From assembly GCA_910585045.1 (NCBI GenBank), contig CAJUCD010000003.1, positions 62,001 to 126,000 on the forward strand: a DNA stretch of 64,000 nucleotides, read 5' to 3'. The notes beneath the pieces are model-generated. The model worked only from the letters and a program-made list of their open reading frames with translations, ran no database searches and was not told where the DNA came from. Positions within the stretch are counted from its first letter, which is position 1. Every line of letters begins with the position of its first letter. Origin of the DNA: an uncultured Bacilli bacterium. Lineage in GTDB: Bacteria > Bacillota_I > Bacilli_A > RF39 > UBA660. This document shows, one piece after another, positions 18,000-27,474 of the stretch. Both the position numbers and the translations under genes were made by a program.

Positions 18000-20045
18000 A
18001 TGAAAAATAAAAAAAGTGTAATTATTGCAATGATTGTTATTTTTATTATTGCAATAATTGGGTTAGTAACTTATAGTATTTTAAGTGATAATAATAAGCT
18101 TACAGCTTTAGAAAAGAAGTGGATTAATAATAATATTAATACAATTCAAAATATAAATGTAGTTAATGATGTTAATATTTTTGGTAATACAGGTAGTGGA
18201 ATATTTTATGATTTTATTAAAGATTTGGAATTAGAGCATAAATTACAACTTAATCCTGTTACTTTTAATTATGGTGAGGTAACAATGGGAGTTACTTTGG
18301 GAGTTAAAAATAATTTACAAAGTAATGATAATGTCTTTTATGAAGACCATTATGTTTTAGTAAGTAAAAAAGATGAGATTGTACCTAGTTATATAGATTT
18401 TAGAGGTAAAAAAATAGGTGTTTTTAATAATGATTTATCTTATATTAGTGGGTATTTAAGTGATATTAGTAATATTACTTTGTCTCAATATAGTAGTCGT
18501 AAAGAATTATTAGAGGCAATGAATGAGAATAAAGATATTCAATATATGATTGTGCCTTTAACACTATATTTAGATGAAATTTTAAAGAATGATTATTTTA
18601 TTATTAATCATTTATCTGATGTTAAGTTTTATTATACTATATCTGGTTCTAGTGTTAATGAGAATGAAACTAATTTAACAAGTGTGCTTAATAAGTTTTT
18701 TAATAGTTGGAAAACAGATAATTTAGACGAATATTTTAAAAGAGAAGAATTTAATTTATTTGTTAATTCACTTGGAATAACAGAAACTGAAGTAGATGCA
18801 ATGCAAAGTATAACTTATAATTATGGGTTTATTAATAATAGTCCATATGAGGTTATTATGAGTGGTAATTATGGGGGGATAGTTGCTATGTATTTGTATG
18901 ACTTTGGAGCATTTGGAAAAATTGAGTTTAATTATACTAAATATAGAAATTTAAAGAAATTTAAGAAAGCAATAGATAATAAAGAAGTAGATTTGTATTT
19001 TAACTACTATAATTTAAAAGATGAATATCATAATGTTAATTCAAAAATTTTGGTAGAATATAGTGTAGTTGCTAGTAAAAATAATGGTTTGGTAGTTAAT
19101 TCTGTTAACAGTTTGGTTGGAAATACAGTATATGTTGAAGAAAATAGTTTAATTGCAAGTTATTTAGCTTCGATTAAAGGAATTGATATTAAAACATATA
19201 AGGATGATAAAGAACTTAAAAAGTTAAATAAAGAAGATGCTATAATAGTTATTGATAGAAATATTTTTAATCTTTATTCAAGTAAAGAATTAACTAATTA
19301 TACTGAGAGGTTTAATGATACTTTAAATAGTACTTATAATTTTAGGTCAAGAGTTGATAGTGCATTTTATAAATTATTTAGTAAGTATGTTATGACTAAA
19401 GATAATAAAGAGATGGTTTATAAAGGAATGTATTCTCATAGTATGACTGTTAAAACTGGTAGTGTGCTAAGCACTATTGCGAAATATATTTTAATTACTT
19501 TAACTGTTTTTGGAGTTATATTTATTATATTCTATAAGAGTAGTAAAAAGATTAAAGTTGCTAAAAAGATAAAGAAGGAGAATAAACTTAAGTTTATTGA
19601 TCAGCTTACAACTTTAAAAAATCGTAATTATTTGAGTGAATATATTAATAGTTGGAATAATAATACTATTTATCCTCAAACTATGATTGTAATTGATTTG
19701 AATAATATTCAATTTATAAATGATACTTTAGGATATGAAGAAGGGGATAAACAAATTAAATCTGCTGCTAATATTCTTATTAAAACACAGTTAGATAATA
19801 GTGATATTATGAGAACTGATGGTAATGAATTTTTAATTTATTTAATTGGTTATACTCAAAAACAAGTCACTAATTATATTCATAAGTTAAATAAAGAATT
19901 TAAAAAATTGCCTTATGAATATGGAGCAGAATTTGGTTATTCCATGATAAATGATAGTATAAAAACGATTGAAGATGCCATAATAGAAGCAACAGATGAA
20001 ATGAAGAAACAAAAGAAGAAAGCGGAAGATGAAGGAAATGCGTGA
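18000..20045 (+). CDS. Membrane protein with solute-binding-like sensor and degenerate GGDEF domain
   Basis: Layout of the 681 residues: membrane helix 6-28; an extracytoplasmic region to about 495 resembling two periplasmic solute-binding (SBP-3-like) modules (DFRGKKIGVF, SLVGNTVYVEE); helix about 497-518; then a GGDEF-family domain beginning DQLTTLKNRNYL. The catalytic motif reads DGNEF instead of GG(D/E)EF, and the family's usual metal-binding Asp is in VIDLNNIQF. Cyclase activity is doubtful, so it may sense c-di-GMP or GTP or be purely regulatory. It overlaps the BrkB-like gene by 17 bases. Confidence 0.75.
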   Translation: MKNKKSVIIAMIVIFIIAIIGLVTYSILSDNNKLTALEKKWINNNINTIQNINVVNDVNIFGNTGSGIFYDFIKDLELEHKLQLNPVTFNYGEVTMGVTLGVKNNLQSNDNVFYEDHYVLVSKKDEIVPSYIDFRGKKIGVFNNDLSYISGYLSDISNITLSQYSSRKELLEAMNENKDIQYMIVPLTLYLDEILKNDYFIINHLSDVKFYYTISGSSVNENETNLTSVLNKFFNSWKTDNLDEYFKREEFNLFVNSLGITETEVDAMQSITYNYGFINNSPYEVIMSGNYGGIVAMYLYDFGAFGKIEFNYTKYRNLKKFKKAIDNKEVDLYFNYYNLKDEYHNVNSKILVEYSVVASKNNGLVVNSVNSLVGNTVYVEENSLIASYLASIKGIDIKTYKDDKELKKLNKEDAIIVIDRNIFNLYSSKELTNYTERFNDTLNSTYNFRSRVDSAFYKLFSKYVMTKDNKEMVYKGMYSHSMTVKTGSVLSTIAKYILITLTVFGVIFIIFYKSSKKIKVAKKIKKENKLKFIDQLTTLKNRNYLSEYINSWNNNTIYPQTMIVIDLNNIQFINDTLGYEEGDKQIKSAANILIKTQLDNSDIMRTDGNEFLIYLIGYTQKQVTNYIHKLNKEFKKLPYEYGAEFGYSMINDSIKTIEDAIIEATDEMKKQKKKAEDEGNA

Positions 20046-20889
20046 GAAATTAAAAAGGGGGATTAACAACTTTTTAAAGACTATTACAAGACCAGAAATG
20101 GAAATATTGCCTGGTCACTTGGCATTTTCTTTTTTTCTTTCAATAGTTCCAACTCTAACTATTTTAACTTATATAGCATCAGCTTTTAATGTTTCTTTGG
20201 ATTTTATATCAGATTTTATTTCACAGGCTTTTAGTCAAGATTTTGCTAATATGCTTTTAGGTGTAAATATGATTATTAAAGCAGATTTAAATTTTTTTAT
20301 CACTTTAATAGTTGGTTATATTATTGCTAGTAATGGTGCAGCTTCAATTATAGTTAGTTCAAATACTATATATGGTATAAAAAATTCTAATTTTTTCAAA
20401 AGAAGACTTAAAGCATTTATTATGATTTTTATTATAATTTTGTTGTTTGTTTTCTTACTTATTTTTGGGGTTTTTGGTAATAAAATAATTGAGATGTTAC
20501 AAATAATGGATATAAGCGAAAAAATAATAACTAATATTACATTAGTTATAAGTGTGCTTAAAGGACCTATTTCATGGTTTATTATATTTATATTTATTAA
20601 AGTTATTTTTACAATGGCCCCCGATAAAAAAATACCTAGTCATGGAGTTAATAAAGGGGCAATATTTACTACTGTAGGGTTTATTGTTATTACATATATT
20701 TATAGTTTATATACAACTAGTTTTGCACGATATGATGTTTTTTATGGTAATTTAGCAAGTATTGTTGTTCTCATGATTTGGTTTTATTTGTTATCTTATA
20801 TATTTACAATTGGTTTAGCACTTAATTATCGCGAAGAAGTTATAACTTTAGAGAAAACTGCTAAATTAGATGTGGTAAGCGAAGAATAG
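20029..20889 (+). CDS. YihY/BrkB-family membrane protein
   Basis: This 286-residue protein has about six membrane helices and the family features: PGHLAFSFFLSIVPTLTIL near the N-terminus, a central ASIIV..NTIYG block and a C-terminal FYGNLASIVVLMIWFYL. The function of the family is unsettled; it was once annotated as RNase BN, which is wrong. Start 20029 overlaps the preceding gene; ATG 20038 is an alternative. Confidence 0.85.
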   Translation: MKEMREKLKRGINNFLKTITRPEMEILPGHLAFSFFLSIVPTLTILTYIASAFNVSLDFISDFISQAFSQDFANMLLGVNMIIKADLNFFITLIVGYIIASNGAASIIVSSNTIYGIKNSNFFKRRLKAFIMIFIIILLFVFLLIFGVFGNKIIEMLQIMDISEKIITNITLVISVLKGPISWFIIFIFIKVIFTMAPDKKIPSHGVNKGAIFTTVGFIVITYIYSLYTTSFARYDVFYGNLASIVVLMIWFYLLSYIFTIGLALNYREEVITLEKTAKLDVVSEE

Positions 20890-20905
20890 AAATATTCTTC
20901 TTTTT
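20881..20905 (+). terminator. Terminator after the BrkB-like gene
   Basis: A perfect 8-bp stem, GAAGAATA with TATTCTTC, around a GAAA loop, followed by T residues. The stem overlaps the stop codon. Confidence 0.75.
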
Positions 20906-20997
20906 AGTTCTTTAATTATTTTATGTTTAAATTTAAAGAGTTGCATTTTTAGTAGCTTTAAGTTATAATTAATTTATAATAAAGGGGCTGTATAGTT

Positions 20998-22503
20998 ATG
21001 AATAATAATGATAATAACAATGATGGGTTAAATGCGATATCTTTAGGAAGTGTAGATACAGGTAGTAATAATTCCAATACTAGTAGTATTCCAACTATAA
21101 CACCTACAATTCAAGAACCTAAAAATGAAGAACTTAGCGTGCCAGAGCCTATAAGCGCAGATACTTCTAAAGTTGCACTTGCAAATGATACTTCAACGTC
21201 GCTTGAGCCTGTAGCTCCAATTCCAATGGAAGAAATTCCTAAAGTGGATGGTATTCCCACGGGAGAAGTTTCTAATTCAGTTATAGAAGAACCAAAAACG
21301 ACAGCAGATCAAAATTTAATGGCTTCGATTGATGCAATAAACGGAGATATTGGAAGTATGCCGCCAATTGGAGGAGATATGCCACCAGTGCCACCACTTG
21401 AACCTATAGCTCCAGTGCCTAAAGCAGAGGTTAAAGAAGAAGTTTTGGAACCAGTGGATCCTGTAGAATTTGATGTGCCTGAGACTATTAATAATTTTAA
21501 TCCCTCAATCAATGAAATAGGAACTGTACCACCAATTCCTAATATTCCTATTATTGAGACTCCTACAGGAAGTCAGGTAGTTAAGAAAAAAAATAATAAT
21601 AAAATCCTTTTTGTATTAATTATTGTCTTAGCTTTAGCAGCAGTGGCAGTTGGAGTTTATATTCTTTTACATATGACTCAGCCTAAAGCTGGTGTACAAG
21701 TTAAAAATGTAAAAATAGAAATTAATTCTAAAGTTTCAACAGATATAAAAGATTATGCTACATTTAATGGGATTGACCCTAGTTTGTGTTCTTTAGATAC
21801 AACAGAGATTCCAAATGAACTTAATAAGATAAATGAGGAATATACATTTAAAATAAATTGTAATGAAACTACATATACAGGTAAAGCTAAAGTTGTAGAT
21901 ACTACAGCACCAGAAGTTAAATTAAAGGAACTTACAGTACCAATAGATGGAAGTGTAAAACCTGAGGACTTTATCCAAGAATGTGTTGATGCTACAGAAT
22001 GTTCTTATAGTTTTAAGGATGAAGAAAAGCTTAAAGAACAATTAAAAGAAGCAGCTTCTTATCATGTAGAAATTGTTGTAAGTGATACATCTGGTAATAA
22101 AAAGGAAGTTACAGCAACATTAATTGTAAGTGAGAAAGTATTTAAAGAAGCAGAATTGTATCTTACAGTTAATGCAAGTATTAATGGTCAATCTGTTATT
22201 TATAAATTAGGAATTGAAAATGGTAATTTTAATGAGTCAGCATTAAAAACTTATGTATTTAAAATTACTAATGATGAAGATTATAATAAATTAAAAAGTG
22301 ATAGTGCTGGGAAATCAGAGATTGCTTATAATAATGTTACAGGATCTCCAACATTTAGTGATGTTGACAAGAGTGTATCTATTTCACAAATTCTTGATTA
22401 TAACGATTTGAATAAAGAAGAAAATACTACTTTGCCATTAACGATAGGTGATTTAAGAGCATATTATGAGAGTAAAGGTTATAGTTGTAGCTTAGGATTT
22501 TAA
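20998..22503 (+). CDS. Membrane protein with long acidic Pro-rich cytoplasmic arm and extracellular Ig-like domain
   Basis: Residues 1-195 are low-complexity, rich in Pro, Glu, Ser, Thr and Asn. A KKKNNNK stop-transfer and one membrane helix (about 202-224) follow. The outer part has a beta-rich segment like the bacterial Ig/HYR module (VDTTAPEVKLKELTVPIDG, SDTSGNKKEV) and paired cysteines. I do not know its function. It looks like a type II surface protein and lies just upstream of the two-component system, which may sense the envelope. Confidence 0.7.
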   Translation: MNNNDNNNDGLNAISLGSVDTGSNNSNTSSIPTITPTIQEPKNEELSVPEPISADTSKVALANDTSTSLEPVAPIPMEEIPKVDGIPTGEVSNSVIEEPKTTADQNLMASIDAINGDIGSMPPIGGDMPPVPPLEPIAPVPKAEVKEEVLEPVDPVEFDVPETINNFNPSINEIGTVPPIPNIPIIETPTGSQVVKKKNNNKILFVLIIVLALAAVAVGVYILLHMTQPKAGVQVKNVKIEINSKVSTDIKDYATFNGIDPSLCSLDTTEIPNELNKINEEYTFKINCNETTYTGKAKVVDTTAPEVKLKELTVPIDGSVKPEDFIQECVDATECSYSFKDEEKLKEQLKEAASYHVEIVVSDTSGNKKEVTATLIVSEKVFKEAELYLTVNASINGQSVIYKLGIENGNFNESALKTYVFKITNDEDYNKLKSDSAGKSEIAYNNVTGSPTFSDVDKSVSISQILDYNDLNKEENTTLPLTIGDLRAYYESKGYSCSLGF

Positions 22504-22524
22504 AAAAGCAGAAATGCTTTTTTT
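22502..22524 (+). terminator. Terminator before the two-component system
   Basis: AAAAAAGCA (22502-22510), GAAA loop, TGCTTTTTTT (22515-22524). Confidence 0.8.
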
Positions 22525-22572
22525 CATATATTTTTCACAAATTTGTTATAATATGTTTTAAGAGGTGATTAA

Positions 22573-23241
22573 ATGCAAATTTTAGTATGTGATGATGAAT
22601 CATTAATAAGGGATGTTATAAAAGAGTATTTATTAATTGAAAAATTTCAAGTTTTTGAGGCTTCAAATGGATTAGAAGCTATAGAAGTAGTTGCTAATAA
22701 AGATATTGATTTAGTAATAATGGATATTATGATGCCTAAAATGGATGGATATCAAGCTATAAAAGAAATAAAAAAGATAAAAGATATTCCTTTTATTATG
22801 TTAACAGCACGTAGTGAAGAATTTGATAAATTGTTAGGTTTTGATATTGGAGCAGATGATTATGTTACAAAACCATTTTCACCTAAAGAATTAGTAGCTA
22901 GAGTAAAGGCTGTAACAAAAAGATTTCAAAATGAAGAAATTAGTTTTGTTTATGAAGATTTAGTTTTAGATGATTTAGCTCATGAGGTTAAAGTAGATGG
23001 AGAAATTATTGATTTGACACCAAAAGAATATGAGCTTTTAAAATATTTTATGCAAAATAAAAATATTGCTTTATCAAGAGATACTATTTTATCAAATATT
23101 TGGGGTTATGATTTTTATGGTGATGAGAGAACAGTTGATACACATGTTAAAACACTTAGAAATAATTTAGGAAAATATCGTGATAATATTAAAACTGTTC
23201 GAGGAATGGGGTATAAGTTTGAAGTTAAAGAGAAAAACTAA
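22573..23241 (+). CDS. OmpR/PhoB-family response regulator
   Basis: At 222 residues it has an N-terminal receiver with acidic pair Asp7/Asp8, phospho-acceptor Asp51 in VIMDIMMPKMDG, LTA at the switch position and TKPF with the conserved Lys. A winged-helix DNA-binding domain follows (DLTPKEYELLKYF; RTVDTHVKTLRNNL; VRGMGYKF). The family binds 11-bp direct repeats. Such repeats lie upstream of both small transcription units at 24.6-25.0 kb, its probable targets. It overlaps the kinase gene. Confidence 0.95.
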   Translation: MQILVCDDESLIRDVIKEYLLIEKFQVFEASNGLEAIEVVANKDIDLVIMDIMMPKMDGYQAIKEIKKIKDIPFIMLTARSEEFDKLLGFDIGADDYVTKPFSPKELVARVKAVTKRFQNEEISFVYEDLVLDDLAHEVKVDGEIIDLTPKEYELLKYFMQNKNIALSRDTILSNIWGYDFYGDERTVDTHVKTLRNNLGKYRDNIKTVRGMGYKFEVKEKN

Positions 23242-24607
23242 TAGTATTAATTTTAAAACGTTAGTTTATTTAGTAGCTTTTAGTGTTACGATATTACTTT
23301 TTTTAATATTTTCTCAAAGTATTTTATTAAAATATTCTTATGAAAGATATCAAACTGATAAGATTAAGAAAATTGTAAAGTCAGTACAGGATTATGATGC
23401 AGATGATATTTTTCATAATTTAGAAACGTTAGTTTATGATAATAGTGTATGTGCGCAATATATTTTTGATGGTGGAAATAATATTTCTTATAATACTTTA
23501 ATGGTTGGCTGTGGGCTTAATAAAAATAATACACAAATTGTTGAACTAATGAATAATATTATGTCTGATAATAAGGATGTACAATATATAAAATTGATAA
23601 ATAAAAAAACAGATACAAAAGCTATTTTAACTGGTATTAAGGTAGATAAAGGGTATTTATTTATATATTCTCCTTTAGAAGATTTAGCAGGGGCTAATAT
23701 TGTTCTTAGAAGTCAAGTTATTTTTATTACTTGTATAGTAATAATTCTTGCTTGTTTTATATCTTATTTTTTATCTAATAAAATTACAGACCCAATAATG
23801 AAAATTACTCGTAAGGCTAAGGAATTAGGTGAAGGAAATTATAATATTGAGTTTGATTCTAGTGATGTATTAGAAATTGATGAACTGGCTAATACTTTAA
23901 ATCATGTAAGTAGAGATTTATCAAAGATAGATGAACTTAGACGAGACTTGATGGCTAATGTATCTCATGATTTAAAAACTCCTTTAACTATGATTAGAGC
24001 TTATGCTGAAATGATAAGAGATATCTCTTATAAAGATAAAGTAAAAATGGATAAAGATTTAAGTGTTATAATAGAGGAAACAGAGAGACTAAATGTATTA
24101 GTTAATGATATTTTAGATTTGTCTAAGATGCAAGCGGATGCAGATAGTCTTAACATTGAGCAGTTTGATTTATGTGAGCTTATTAAGGAAGTTATGAGAA
24201 GATATGATATTTTAAAAACAACAGAAGATTATAATTTTATTATGGAACTTCCTGATAATGCTAAAGTTAGTGCAGATAAGCAAAAGATGATGCAAGTTAT
24301 TTATAATTTAATTAATAATGCTATAAATTATACTGGTGATGATAAAAAGGTATTTATAAAAGTTAGTAAAGTTAAAAAAGAATATTTAGTGGAAATTAAA
24401 GATACTGGAAAAGGAATAAAAAAAGAAGAAATTCCATATATATGGGATAAATATTATAAAAAAGATAAGAAACATCAAAGAAATGTAGTTTCGACAGGAA
24501 TTGGCTTATCGATTGTAAAAGAAATTCTTACTAAGCATAAATTTGATTATGGTGTAAAGAGTGTTCCTAAGAAAGGTACAACATTTTATTTTAAAATTAA
24601 GAAGTAG
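23219..24607 (+). CDS. Membrane sensor histidine kinase
   Basis: The chosen start is TTG 23219, preceded by GAGGAATGGGG at the right distance. The frame is open further upstream (GTG 23180) but has no ribosome site there. Features of the 462 residues: membrane helix about 13-35, an outer sensor loop of about 120 residues, a second helix near 168-190, HAMP, HisKA with His250 in VSHDLKTPL, and a HATPase domain (NLINNAINYTGD, DTGKGI, TGIGLSIVK). It is the cognate kinase of the upstream regulator. Confidence 0.93.
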   Translation: MKLKRKTNSINFKTLVYLVAFSVTILLFLIFSQSILLKYSYERYQTDKIKKIVKSVQDYDADDIFHNLETLVYDNSVCAQYIFDGGNNISYNTLMVGCGLNKNNTQIVELMNNIMSDNKDVQYIKLINKKTDTKAILTGIKVDKGYLFIYSPLEDLAGANIVLRSQVIFITCIVIILACFISYFLSNKITDPIMKITRKAKELGEGNYNIEFDSSDVLEIDELANTLNHVSRDLSKIDELRRDLMANVSHDLKTPLTMIRAYAEMIRDISYKDKVKMDKDLSVIIEETERLNVLVNDILDLSKMQADADSLNIEQFDLCELIKEVMRRYDILKTTEDYNFIMELPDNAKVSADKQKMMQVIYNLINNAINYTGDDKKVFIKVSKVKKEYLVEIKDTGKGIKKEEIPYIWDKYYKKDKKHQRNVVSTGIGLSIVKEILTKHKFDYGVKSVPKKGTTFYFKIKK

Positions 24608-24628
24608 TAATGTGTAAAGCTTTAAAGT

Positions 24629-24655
24629 TTCATATAAATAACACAATTTGCACAC
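24629..24655 (+). promoter_or_regulatory. 11-bp-spaced CAC/CAT repeats upstream of small unit 1
   Basis: TTCAT (24629), AACAC (24640) and CACAC (24651) recur every 11 bases, a weaker version of the array in front of unit 2. This is the spacing bound by OmpR-type regulators; the assignment to the adjacent regulator is inference. Confidence 0.4.
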
Positions 24656-24665
24656 AATAGAGTGG

Positions 24666-24800
24666 TATACTTATAAACATGAAAGGAGAAGTGATATTTA
24701 ATAGACATACACACTTTATAAACCTAAAATAAAGAAAAATAACATATAAACTCAAACTCACACTTTTTAAGAGAAGGATATAATCTTCTCTTTTGTTTTT
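24666..24800 (+). ncRNA. Small transcription unit 1 (sRNA or micropeptide), tandem copy A
   Basis: A TATACTTATAAA promoter core (24666-24677) leads to a stretch of about 100 bases ending in a perfect 8-bp terminator (AAGAGAAG 24769-24776, CTTCTCTT 24785-24792, TTGTTTTT). It could be a small RNA of about 120 nt with an exposed AGGAG. Alternatively it could be a leaderless 17-codon peptide from ATG 24679 (MKGEVIFNRHTHFINLK). Copy B lies 190 bases downstream with very few changes over the core. Confidence 0.5.
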
Positions 24801-24818
24801 ATTGTAAATCATAATAGT

Positions 24819-24845
24819 TTCACTATTAGTTCACAAATATTTCAC
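24819..24845 (+). promoter_or_regulatory. Three TTCAC direct repeats with 11-bp period
   Basis: TTCAC occurs at 24819, 24830 and 24841, exactly one helical turn apart, ending about 10 bases before the TATACT element of small unit 2. This matches the binding-site architecture of OmpR/PhoB-family activators such as the regulator encoded just upstream. Confidence 0.6.
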
Positions 24846-24855
24846 ATTGATAAAG

Positions 24856-24988
24856 TATACTTATAAACATGAGAGGAGAAGTGATATTCAATAGACATAC
24901 ACACTTTATAAACCTATACAAAAAAAATAACATATAAACTCAAACTCACACTTTTTAAGAGAAGGATATAGTCTTCTCTTTTGTTTTT
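24856..24988 (+). ncRNA. Small transcription unit 2 (sRNA or micropeptide), tandem copy B
   Basis: It has the same layout as copy A: promoter core TATACTTATAAA (24856-24867), conserved AGGAG-containing core and a terminator (AAGAGAAG 24957-24964, CTTCTCTT 24973-24980). If translated from ATG 24869 it gives 22 residues starting MRGEVIFNRHTHFINL. In the first 16 codons the copies differ only by Lys/Arg and one silent change, so a coding role is possible. A coding start would sit at the transcript 5' end, since no ribosome site precedes it. Confidence 0.5.
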
Positions 24989-25042
24989 GATTTTTTAAAT
25001 TATTTGTGGTATTATTGTTTATAAAAGAAAGAAGTGTGGTTT

Positions 25043-26662
25043 ATGCAAACATTTATTTTTGGACATCGTAATCCTGATACTGATAGTGTTTGTTCAAGTA
25101 TTGCTTTGTCTTATTTGATGAATGAAGATGGGGCTAATACAGTACCTAAAGTGTTAGGGCATTTGAATGCTGAAACAAAATTTGTTTTAGATTATTTTAA
25201 AGTAAAAACTCCTGATTATTTAAATGATACAAAAATTCAGATTAAAGATATAAAATATAATAAAAAAGCAGTTATAAATGAAAGTAAATCTATTAATGAT
25301 GCTTTTGCTTTAATGCAAAAAGAAAATGTTACTGCTTTACCAATAATTGATTTAAAAAAAGTATTAAAAGGTTTTGTTACTTTAAAGGAAATAGCTAAAT
25401 ATTTGATTAGTGAAGAAAAGGATCTTGTTGATACAAGTTATGATAATGTTTTAAACAGTCTTGATGGTAGAGCTATTGTTAGAGCAAATGATGATGTTAA
25501 AGGTAAAATTTTGGTTGCTTCTTATAAAAGTAAGACTTTTTTTGAGGAAGTAACTCTAACTCATAATGATATTTTAATTGTGGGTGATAGATATGGGATT
25601 ATTGATTATGCTATTGATTCTAAGGTGAAATTGATTGTTCTTACTGGTAATCATGAAATTCCTAAGAAGCTTATTAAAAAAGCAGAAAAAAATGGTGTTA
25701 ATATTATTGTTAGTAAGTATGATAGTTTTGAGAGTACTAATAAAGTAATGCTTAGTAATAAAGTTATTTCCATTAATATTAATGTAAAACCTGTAACTAT
25801 TAATTATAAAGCTTTTAGAACTGATTTTCTTAGTTTAGCTCAGAAATCTAATCACACTCATTATCCTGTTATTAATAATAAAAATGAATGTTTAGGATTA
25901 CTTAAAATAACTAGCGTTGATAATTTCCAAAAACAAAAAGTGGTTATGGTGGACCATAATAGTTTTGCTCAAAGTGCTATTGGTATAGAAGAAGCGGAAG
26001 TTATTGAAATTATTGACCATCATAATTTAAGTGCTATTGGTACTAATGTGCCTATTAACTTTAGAAGTATGCCTGTTGGTTGTACTTGTACTATTATTTA
26101 TAATATGTTTGTAGAAAAAAAGATTGCCATACCAAAATATATTGCAGGTTTAATGCTTAGTGCAATTTTGTCTGATACTTTGGTTTTTAAATCGCCTACA
26201 ACAACTAATGAAGATATTTTTGCAGCAAGTAAATTAGCAAAATTGGCTAAAATAGATATTGATAATTATGGATATCAAATGTTTAAAGCTGCTTCAAGTG
26301 TAAAAGGTATTAGTGTTAATGATTTAATTAATCAAGATTTTAAGTCTTATAATGTGGGTAATTATCAAATTGGTATTAGTCAAGTTATGACTATGGATTT
26401 TAATGAAATTGAAGAAAAAATTGATGAATATATTGAGAGATTAAATGATATTAAAAATGGTAGTTATTTGTGTGTAGTTTTATTTATTACAGATGTTTAT
26501 AAGAATGGCTCTTATGTAATTTATAATAATGATGCAGAGGATATTATTTTAGATGCATTTGATTTAAAAGATGTAAAAGAAGGTATTTATATTCCTGATT
26601 TAGTTTCAAGAAAGAAACAGATGCTTCCAGCTTTGTTAGAGGTAATAGAAAAGCGTGTATAG
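25043..26662 (+). CDS. ppaC: Manganese-dependent inorganic pyrophosphatase with CBS and DRTGG domains
   Basis: This family II (DHH/DHHA2) pyrophosphatase has a regulatory insert. The N-terminal DHH part has GHRNPDTDSVCSS. A CBS pair (TALPIIDLKKVLKGFVTLKEI) and a DRTGG-like module follow, then MVDHN and EIIDHHNL, and a C-terminal DHHA2 domain ending SRKKQMLPALLE. In relatives the insert makes activity respond to adenine nucleotides. At 539 residues it is the normal CBS-PPase size. ATG 25043 is preferred over an upstream GTG, which has no spaced ribosome site. Confidence 0.93.
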   Translation: MQTFIFGHRNPDTDSVCSSIALSYLMNEDGANTVPKVLGHLNAETKFVLDYFKVKTPDYLNDTKIQIKDIKYNKKAVINESKSINDAFALMQKENVTALPIIDLKKVLKGFVTLKEIAKYLISEEKDLVDTSYDNVLNSLDGRAIVRANDDVKGKILVASYKSKTFFEEVTLTHNDILIVGDRYGIIDYAIDSKVKLIVLTGNHEIPKKLIKKAEKNGVNIIVSKYDSFESTNKVMLSNKVISININVKPVTINYKAFRTDFLSLAQKSNHTHYPVINNKNECLGLLKITSVDNFQKQKVVMVDHNSFAQSAIGIEEAEVIEIIDHHNLSAIGTNVPINFRSMPVGCTCTIIYNMFVEKKIAIPKYIAGLMLSAILSDTLVFKSPTTTNEDIFAASKLAKLAKIDIDNYGYQMFKAASSVKGISVNDLINQDFKSYNVGNYQIGISQVMTMDFNEIEEKIDEYIERLNDIKNGSYLCVVLFITDVYKNGSYVIYNNDAEDIILDAFDLKDVKEGIYIPDLVSRKKQMLPALLEVIEKRV

Positions 26663-26702
26663 TTAATAAAAATTTTCAGAATATATATAAAGAGGTGGTT
26701 TA

Positions 26703-27455
26703 ATGTTAGCACTTATTACAGGAGCTTCTAGTGGTATGGGTAAAGATATGGCAAAAATATTAGCTGATAGAGGCTATGATTTGATTTTGGTTGCTAGAAG
26801 ACGAGATAGATTAGAAGATTTGGCTAATAGTTTAAGTGTTAATGTTAATATTGTAGACTTAGATTTAAGTATAGAAAAAAATGTATTTAAAATATATGAG
26901 AAATTTAAGGATAAAGATATAGATTTGCTAATTAATAATGCTGGGTTTGGCCTTTTTGGTGAGTTTGTAGCAACTGATTTGAATACTGAATTAAAAATGA
27001 TAGATGTTAATATAAAAGCTTATCATATTTTAACTAAGTTGTTTTTACAAGATTTTGTAAAAAAAGATAAAGGTTATATTTTAAATGTTTGCTCTAGTGC
27101 TGGCTTTATGGCAGGACCAAGATTATCCACTTATTATGCTACTAAGAATTATATTACGAAACTTACTATGGCGATTAATGAGGAATTAAGAGTAAAAAAG
27201 AGCAAAGTTGTAATAAGTGCTTTATGTCCAGGGCCTGTAGCAACTGAATTTAATAAAGTAGCTCATGGAACTTTTAGCATTAGAGAAGCAGATTCTTTTA
27301 ATGTCTCAAAATATGCTATAGATAAATTATTTAAGGGGAAAATGCTTATAGTACCAACATTTATGATGAAATTTACTTTATTTCTAAATAGATTTGCTCC
27401 TCATAGATTGTCTTTAATTATCGCACATAATATTCAAAAAAGAAAAAGTAGATAG
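26703..27455 (+). CDS. Short-chain dehydrogenase/reductase
   Basis: This classical SDR of 250 residues has nucleotide-binding TGASSGMG (7-14), RRRDR (NADP preference likely), NNAGFG, a Ser in CSSAG, and the YxxxK site YATKNY. The C-terminus is basic. The substrate is unknown. It starts after AGAGGTGG, about 40 bases from the pyrophosphatase. Confidence 0.9.
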   Translation: MLALITGASSGMGKDMAKILADRGYDLILVARRRDRLEDLANSLSVNVNIVDLDLSIEKNVFKIYEKFKDKDIDLLINNAGFGLFGEFVATDLNTELKMIDVNIKAYHILTKLFLQDFVKKDKGYILNVCSSAGFMAGPRLSTYYATKNYITKLTMAINEELRVKKSKVVISALCPGPVATEFNKVAHGTFSIREADSFNVSKYAIDKLFKGKMLIVPTFMMKFTLFLNRFAPHRLSLIIAHNIQKRKSR

Positions 27456-27474
27456 TATGGCTGTTGACGCTAAT

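Noticed and set aside
24608..25042. CRISPR-like repeat structure
   Set aside because: Only two copies, each about 130 bases, with promoter and terminator in each; no short regular spacers and no cas genes.
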